Assembly: GCA_003550325.1 (NCBI GenBank)
Contig: QKWP01001221.1
Span: 52,683 to 116,682 of the forward strand
Direction of reading: 5' to 3'
Origin: Gigaspora rosea
Lineage: Eukaryota > Glomeromycota > Glomeromycetes > Diversisporales > Gigasporaceae
DNA: 64,000 nucleotides
Both the position numbers and the translations under genes were made by a program. Of the stretch, positions 57,703 to 64,000 are shown one piece after another; position 1 is the first letter of the stretch, and each line of letters starts with the position of its first letter. The notes beneath the pieces were generated by a model. It was given only the letters and a program-made list of their open reading frames with translations, was not told where the DNA came from and searched no databases.

Positions 57703-58997
57703 ATGAATACTGATATTGGCAATAAAGCGGTTAAAGTTAGAAGTCGTGTTCAAAGAACTTCATATAAAGCATCTGAAAAACTTGCTGTTATTTAAGAAGC
57801 AAAAAAAAAGTGTTCTAGCTGCATCGCGTTGCTTTGATATTAATTAGTCTATGGTATCAGGTTAGAAAAATAATGAAGAAAAATACACTAATACTACATC
57901 AAGTTGGTGCTGGAAGAGTTTCGTTTTACCCAGTTGCCGAAGAAAAACTTGTTATATGGTTAAATGAACTTCGCCAAATGGGAATTGCAGTAACGGTAGG
58001 TTCTATTAAAATACAAATATTCAAAATCCTATTAACAACCTGTGCTGATAAATATCCAGGTGCTTCTCAACGATTTCATGCTTCCAAGTCTTGGTTTTAC
58101 CAGTTTTTAAAGCGGCACATCTTTTTCTTCGTCATCATACTAAAATTAGTCAGAAGTTACCTGAAGATCTTACTGACAAAATTATTGAATTTCATAAATT
58201 TGTAATTCAATCTCGGTTACGTTATCTTTCTCAAATTTAAATATGGATGAAACACTAGTATATTTGATATGGCAGGTGCTTATACGATTAATCAAAAGGG
58301 TGCTAAAACTGTTCAAATTAGGACAACTAGAAATGAAAAAAACTGGTTTACCTGTTTTAGCAATTATGGCAAGTAGTGGAAAACTACACCTATGGTAATT
58401 TTTAAGGGTATATGAATTTCTCGTGATCTTCCTCATAGAATTATTGTACGTATGCATGAAAATGCATAGATGGACAAAAATTTAATGTGTGAATAGATTG
58501 ATCTAGTTGATCAGGGGTATCAAATATAAACAAGCCTTTGTCTTTGCTTGTTATGGATTCATTTAAAGAACACAAAACAGATATGGTAAACCATAAATGT
58601 GTTGTTAATAACATCCATAAAATATTATTCCCGGGTTTAATATCAATCGTACAAACTTTGGATGTAAGCATTAATAAACCATTTAAAGATAAATTAAAAA
58701 AAGTAGCGTTTATGGATAAGTAATAGTGAATTTCAGTTGACTATACAAGGAAATTTAAAAAGATCATTATATAGTTTGATTTGTCAATAGATTTTAGAAG
58801 CATGGGATGATGTTTCTGCCGAGATGATTACTAAATCATTTAAAAAATGTGGTATTTCTAATGAAGTAGATGGAACAGAAGATGATTTATTTTATAGTTC
58901 GGATAAAGAGAAAAGTGAAGTAGATAATAATGAAGATTTACTTGAAATAGTGAAGAAAAATAGTTTGTCTGCTGATGAATTAGAATTAAAAAATTAA
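57703..58997 (+). pseudogene. Tigger/pogo-type transposase relic, unit 2, most complete copy
   Basis: Starts MNTDIGNKAVKVRSRVQRTS, YKASEKLAVI, a stop, then VLAASRCFDIN (Psq-type HTH). The CENPB-type HTH follows: VSFYPVAEEKLVIWLNELRQ, MGIAVTVGSIKIQIFKILLT, ADKYPGASQRFHASKSWFYQ. DDE part: NMDET, AGAYTINQKGAKTVQI, LLVMDSFKEHKTDMVNHKC, DVSINKPFKDKLKKVAFMDK. The tail is SAEMITKSFKKCGISNEVDG and SLSADELELKN, stop at 58997. Many stops and shifts. It is the parent pattern for the fragment at 48538. Confidence 0.85.
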
Positions 58998-59083
58998 GTA
59001 ATTTTTGTTAAAAAATTATGCTATAATAAAGATTAAAAAATTTTTAATAGATTTTATTATATTTAATAATTTTAAAACAAAGC

Positions 59084-61189
59084 AATACGTAGAATTAATA
59101 AGCTAAAATTAACTAAAGTCATGTAAATTAGTAATAACGTCATTAAATTTATAGTTATGCAATGTAATTATATAGAATGTAGAATATAAATAAGAAATGC
59201 AAAGTAGTAGATATAGAGAACTTTTTTTCATACAAAAAAATTTGAAATAAAGGAACTTTTGTACTTCATTAAGAGCTTTTAGTAATCAGGAAGCTTCGAA
59301 TTAAGAACTTTTGTGCAAAGCAAATATTGATTAATGCGATGTTCTATCGAGACAGATTTCGGTATAGTTAACCCTATATCGTTTAAGCCCGTGATAATAA
59401 GTTATGAATGTTTAATATTTGCATTTTTATTGAACATAACATTATGTTCAAGTTTCATCAATTTTTATTCTTAATAACATAATAAACTTTTATTCGTAGT
59501 AATTTACACTGGTTGAAATAAAATAAATTGTGTAAACATCATAATTTTTTAGCATTGATATCTGATATGTGATATTAGTAAGTTAACATTGCCGATAGCT
59601 ATATTGGTTTTTGATATACACCCGATAAAATGACACGAATGACGTCATTAATCGTGGACATATCGCGTTATGAAATTTACCCGATTTACTCTATTCGACC
59701 ACTGTTACCACTGTTAATGCGTAAATCTAAAAAATATTTTAATAATCTAAGAATTTAAAAAAGTTATTCAAATCCATGAACATTAATTATTATATAATTT
59801 AATGCATGTTCTAAAGAACATCCATAAATTTAAATAAGGTCCACGAATGTTTACTATTTAATTTTATTTGCGTTAATTTATAACGCGAATATAAAGAATA
59901 TTTATTATCAAAATTTACTATGAATATTTTTATTATTCATACTTTCATTTTAGATTTTTAAGAGTAAAGAATGATTATAAAACGTTTAAGATAAAATCAT
60001 TCAATTTCATGAATATTTGCAATTTATTCGTGATAATGTAGTCTGTGAATATAATAAACCTTTTATTTATGAATTTAGGTATTTAATATTTCGTTATTTT
60101 AACCGATGGGCATAAAAGATATTTACATTTAAATATAAGTAAAGTGAAAATGACCGCTATTAAAATCTAGCAAATAAAGAATAACTATTACAAAAAAATG
60201 CTAGCTCATCATAAGAAGACAACACATAATCGAGATATAACAATTCAAGATAAATGAATATAAAGCTGATGATATAAAAGGATCTCATCTTAGGACTTAT
60301 GATTATAAACACGAGTTAATGGATATCATTTGATGGAATATTAAAGAAATTAACAGACTGTTATCACTTGTAAATAATGTGAAATTAATAAATTTTTAGT
60401 TAAAAATTTTTTATCATATTGGCGGATTTTGGGTCATAATTTTATTGCTAATATTTTTAATTTAATAAAAAACCGGATGCGCTTTTTTTTTTTTGCTTTT
60501 ATATGAGCTACTTACAAAAAATTTTATGTTGACATACTATTGGAAGAACCTTCTAGATGCTTTCAGCATGGCGAGAACCAAGCATTCAAATGATGCAACG
60601 AAAGACATCGTTCAAAACAACATAAATTTTAATTTTGCAATCTTTCAATCCTAATATTAAACCGACTGGAATTTTTGGTTTTTGGTGTGATAAACGAGAT
60701 ACAATTCCAATTATTGTGGGATTATTGTTTTATGAAGGGTTTCGGGTTTAATGATAGTTGGAAGTTAATGAAAGTATGATCATTAAAGTTATCGGATTAT
60801 TATGAAACATCAAATAAATATATCAAATCAAACTTAAATAATAAGCATAACACAATTCTTTAAAAATATACAGCATATATAACAATCGGATGTATTTATA
60901 TAATTACAATCTTCCCACTTTATTCCCGATATAGTTGTTATACATTATTAATAATGAAATGTAGTAATATTCTATTAACAAATTCTTACGATAAATGTAA
61001 TCATATAATATTCCCACACATAATTAAATGATGCATACTAATATTTGCTTAATTATCTCGTGATTTGATTTAATGCATTCATCTAAAAAAAAACCGGAGT
61101 CTAATTTGATCATTAAATAGTTAACGTCTTCCATATGATTATCCGTAATATTCAAGCTAAACTAATAAAAGAACTACATAAAGGAAGAA
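59084..61189. repeat. Tandem segmental duplication, unit 3, cut by Helitron insertion
   Basis: It matches units 1 and 2 from GTAGAATTAATAAGCTAAAA to CTACATAAAGGAAGAA. Where the others continue TCTTCACG or TCTTTACG toward the SDR gene, unit 3 passes into TCTACTACATCTAAGG, the Helitron 5' end. No gene is present in this stretch. Confidence 0.88.
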
Positions 61190-61555
61190 TCTACTACATC
61201 TAAGGCGCAGTTCTGCGTCACTATTTGGGGGGTGCTTCACTCGAGTTTAATATTGGGGGCCCTTGAATTTTTAATGGTAATTTACTTACCACACCAAAAT
61301 ATTTCCATAAATTGATGTAAAAAAGTTCTGGAAAATTCTTACCCACCACCTCCCCCACCCACCCACCCTTAAAAAAATCTTTAAAATTCTTCCCTCCACC
61401 TCCCCCACCCACCCGCCCCTTGAAAAAATTCTTACCCGGGTCACTGACCCGGTATTTTTTTCAAACTCCGACCAAAAATAGAGGTCGGCTTTTGTGTTCC
61501 CATGAAAATGGGTGGGTTACACAAAAATTCAAACTCCGACTTACCGGGTTCGTAA

Positions 61556-62140
61556 CCAGGATCGGTTCATTTGAACCAAAATCGGGTTCAAATCGGGTTC
61601 AAATCGGGTTCAGGAACCAGGATCGGGTTCATTTGAACCAAAACCGGGTTCAATTGACCTGAGATCGGGTTAAAATGAACCAGGATCGGGTTCAGGAACC
61701 AAGATCGGGTTCAGGAACCAAGATCGCGTTCATGAACCAAGATCGGGTTCATGAACCAAGATGGGTTCATTTGAACCAAGATCGCGTTCACTTGAACCAA
61801 GATCGCGTTCAAATAAACCAAGATCGGGTTCAATTGAACCAAGATCGGACTTATTTGAACCAAGATCGGGTTTATTTGAACCAAAATCGGCCAAGATCGG
61901 GTTCATTTGAACCAAGATCGGGTTCAAATGAACCATGATCGGGTCATTTAAACCAAAATCAGGTTCATTTGAAACAAGATCGGGTTTATTTGAACCAGTA
62001 TCGGTTCTTGGACCCAAAGATCGGGTTCGTTTGAACCAAAATCGGATTCATTTGAACCAAATCGGGTTCATTTGAACCAATTTCGGGTTCATTTGAACCA
62101 TACCGTGGTCATTTGAACCAAGGTCGGGTTCATTTTGAAC
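61556..62140. repeat. AACCAAGATCGGGTTCATTTG minisatellite in Helitron copy 1
   Basis: About 28 units of 17-22 bp with the core AACCAAGATCGGGTTCA. It is read as repeating NQDRVHL-type ORFs on plus and as SNEPDLG-type ORFs on minus; these are repeat artefacts, not genes. Confidence 0.95.
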
Positions 62141-62149
62141 CCAAATAAA

Positions 62150-62390
62150 AAATTAATAACACTAACCATGGGTTTTGATATATATAACTTTATCCTAACA
62201 ACCATGAAGCCAATTAATAATCTTGAGACCTAAAGGTTAGGGTTAGGGTCAGCTTTCATTATGTTGAGCTTTTGGGAGGGGGTATTGATATATGTAACTT
62301 TAAACTAACAATCATGAGGTCTAATAATAATCTTGAGACCTAAAGGTTAGGGTTAAGGTTAGCTTTTATTATGTTGTGCTTTGGTGGGGG
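62150..62390. repeat. Two-unit tandem repeat of about 117 bp
   Basis: AATCTTGAGACCTAAAGGTT followed by AGGGTTAGGGTCAGCTTT, with ATTATGTTG(A/T)GCTTT, recurs about 117 bp later. Contains TTAGGG-like motifs. Part of the Helitron. Confidence 0.85.
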
Positions 62391-62672
62391 TTTTATATAT
62401 ATATAACTTTGTTCTAATAGGCTTAGATCCTAAAATTATATAAAATATGATCTATATAAACTAAAACACTATTAGAATTCTATATACTAAAATGGCGATC
62501 AAAATTCTATTATAAAAAAACAATTAAAAACTATGATAAAATCAATTACAACTTCTCGCCCGCGGCAACGCACGGGCTCCTAACACTAGTCTACTACATC
62601 TAAGGCGCAGTTCTGCGTTACTATTTGGGGGGTGCTTCACTCGAGTTTAATATTGGGGGCCCTTGAATTTTT

Positions 62673-63198
62673 TTTTTAAACCCCTTCTGTGGGGACGCTG
62701 GATGGCGTACTTTATTTAGTTTCTATTACATCATATCACATTTTATTAGGGAATTCCTAACTACTCTAAACCTCCCTCCATCACCTGTTTACCTGCAGGG
62801 ATTTCTAGCAGGCCTTTCACGCCAGTGCCCCGTACCTTCCGGATCTTAGGTGGCTTTAAGGACTACACATCCACCAGGTCGCTTTATAGTTCGGCCATTT
62901 ATCGTCAACCTCGGGAACCACTTTCCATCTTGGTCGGTGTAGTATCGTCAGGTGCCCTTTCGATTTTCCTTTTATAGTGGATAGTCCTTATGTGTACGAC
63001 GTTTCTTGTCAGATTTTTTCCTTTTCTGAATATCACACAACTTCTGTGGCTATGCCATGCAACTCTTTTATCGCTGTAGTACCTTCGTCCATAAATGGGA
63101 AGAGATGCGTTCCTTATCGTAGATCTTGACACTCGTGATCCTAGCACAGTTTTTGTCATCCACTGGACTCGAACTGGCGACTTTGCGAGTGCGACCCG
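62673..63198 (-). mobile_element. SINE-like retroposon with 13-bp TSD
   Basis: CCCTTGAATTTTT is present on both sides (62660-62672, 63199-63211) and once in copy 1 (about 61261). The left side is T-rich, i.e. a short A-tail on the minus strand. 22 bp in from the minus-strand start lies AGTTCGAGTCCA, like a Pol III B box, so a 5'-truncated tRNA-derived head is possible. The ORF 62905-63231 lies in it and has no domain. Confidence 0.65.
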
Positions 63199-63298
63199 CC
63201 CTTGAATTTTTAAAGGTCCTTTACTTACCACACCAAAATATTACTATAAATTCAAGTGAAAAAATTCTAGAAAATTCTTACCCACCACCTCCCCCACC

Positions 63299-63573
63299 CA
63301 GTGTTGTCATGGGACACAGACACGGATGGCGGACAGTCCGGGATGGGACGTCCGAGACATGTCCGCCCAGAATTTTATTTGTCCTAGACATTTGGCGACT
63401 AAACACGTAATCATCAACCAATAAAATTCGTATAATTCCGCAATTTGATTGGTTTTACCCGGCGGACATGTCCATCATGTTGGGACATTATTGCGGACAT
63501 GTCCCGGACATCCCGTCCCAGACTGTCCGCGTCCATGAAAAAAACGGCGGGACAATGTCCGTGTACAACACTG
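63299..63573. mobile_element. hAT-type MITE, 275 bp, in Helitron copy 2
   Basis: Ends CAGTGTTGT and ACAACACTG. CCCCCACC is duplicated (63291-63298, 63574-63581), and the empty site CCTCCCCCACCCACCCACCC lies in copy 1 near 61350. The interior is rich in GGACATGTCC and GGACA repeats. Confidence 0.93.
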
Positions 63574-64000
63574 CCCCCACCCACCCACCCTTAAAAAAAT
63601 CTTTGAAATTCTTCCCTCCACCACCCACCCGCCCCTTGAAAAATTCTTACCCGGGTCTCTGACCCTTGAATTTTTTCAAACTCCGACCAAAAATAGTGGT
63701 CGGCTTTTGTGTTCCCATGAAAATGGGTGGGTTACACAAAATTCAAACTCCGACTTACCGGGTTCGTAACCAGGATCGGGTTCATTTAAACCAAAATCGG
63801 GTTCGAATGGCCCAAGATCGGGTTCCTTTGAACCAAGATCGGGTTCAAATGAACCAAAACCGGGTTCAATTGACCCGAGATCGGGTTAAAATGAACCAGG
63901 ATCGGGTTCAGGAACCAAGATCGGGTTCATGAACCAAGATCGGGTTCATGAACCAAGATCGGGTTCATTTGAACCAAGATCGGGTTCATTTGAACCAAGA

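Larger units (their letters stand above)
50022..59083. repeat. Tandem segmental duplication, unit 2 (about 9.1 kb)
   Basis: The same order as unit 1: intergenic block, SDR copy (here a pseudogene), uncharacterised gene, hAT element, Tigger relic. Unit-specific inserts lie at 50038-50351, 52310-52564 and 55974-56561. The unit 1 inserts at 42673, 44872 and 49662 are absent. Confidence 0.88.
61190..62589 (+). mobile_element. Non-autonomous Helitron, copy 1 (1.4 kb)
   Basis: 5' end TCTACTACATCTAAGGCGCA; 3' end with hairpin GCCCG CGGCAACGCA CGGGC, eight bases, then CTAG before T. The insertion lies between A and T, and units 1 and 2 show the intact AT at this place (GGAAGAATCTT). No TIR and no TSD, as expected for rolling-circle elements. 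No Rep/helicase. The cargo is the minisatellite and a 117-bp tandem repeat. Confidence 0.9.
62590..64000 (+). mobile_element. Non-autonomous Helitron, copy 2, head to tail, runs off the right edge
   Basis: The 3' CTAG of copy 1 is directly followed by TCTACTACATCTAAGGCGCA. It matches copy 1 (GGGGGGTGCTTCACTCGAGT, CCTTGAATTTTT, CCACACCAAAATATT, the GATCGGGTTCA minisatellite from about 63765) but carries two inserts, at 62673-63198 and 63299-63573. The 3' end is outside the window. Confidence 0.9.

Noticed and set aside
61675-62017. Repeat proteins of NQDRVHL and SNEPDLG type
   Set aside because: Both strands are open because the minisatellite unit lacks stops; unit length varies between 17 and 22 bp so no protein repeat is conserved.
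61556-62140. CRISPR-like array
   Set aside because: Units are direct repeats without unique spacers, in a fungal Helitron.
62905-63231. 108-codon minus ORF as a gene
   Set aside because: It spans the SINE-like insert and its flank, crossing the TSD, so it arose by insertion.

Overview
This is an AT-rich eukaryotic window with short GT-AG introns. The organism is most likely an arbuscular mycorrhizal fungus of the Rhizophagus irregularis type. The reasons are the gene families present: Sel1-repeat kinases, BTB/TLDc proteins, kinases with a C-x2-C-x9-C-x2-C leader ending in EWIPF, and CENP-B/Tigger transposases. They are embedded in very dense transposon debris. The organism call is inference from recalled family resemblance, not from a search.

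Layout. 1-3294 (minus): a gene with an MLKL-NTD/HeLo-like helical exon, a degenerate tyrosine-kinase-like domain and Sel1 repeats that run off the left edge. It carries an in-frame stop and a frameshift. 3971-5930 (plus): a decayed BTB-BACK-TLDc gene broken by two inserts. 5931-11116: intergenic DNA holding a pogo-type MITE and three hAT-type elements, one nested in another. 11472-15161 (plus): an intact four-exon gene of about 1006 codons with a coiled coil, a zinc ribbon and DDE-transposase-like blocks. 16309-17225: a 0.9 kb near-perfect palindrome. 17470-23038 (plus): a kinase gene whose 5' part has been amplified into eight tandem Cys-module/half-kinase units. Behind it are a minus-strand kinase relic (23285-23800) and a Tigger transposase relic (24590-25600).

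27058-36977 is a nested set. A MITE with a long target-site duplication (TSD) contains two hAT-type elements, and one of these contains a 7.4 kb Ty3/gypsy LTR retrotransposon with an extra ORF after the integrase.

39136-61189 holds a short-chain dehydrogenase (SDR) gene followed by about 2.2 copies of a 9 kb tandem segmental duplication. Each full copy carries an SDR gene, relics of an uncharacterised gene and a Tigger transposase relic. The copies act as empty-site controls for one another, so several insertions can be read to the base, and one 1 kb inversion is visible. From 61190 to the right edge, two non-autonomous Helitrons lie head to tail, starting in the third copy. They carry an approximately 20 bp minisatellite, and the second has been hit by a SINE-like retroposon and a hAT MITE.

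The genes do not form a pathway. The theme is repeated duplication and decay of signalling genes (kinase, BTB/TLDc) and SDRs, driven or marked by hAT MITEs with perfect 8-bp TSDs, foldback elements and Helitrons. The genes that look usable are the 11472 gene and SDR copies 1 and 2.
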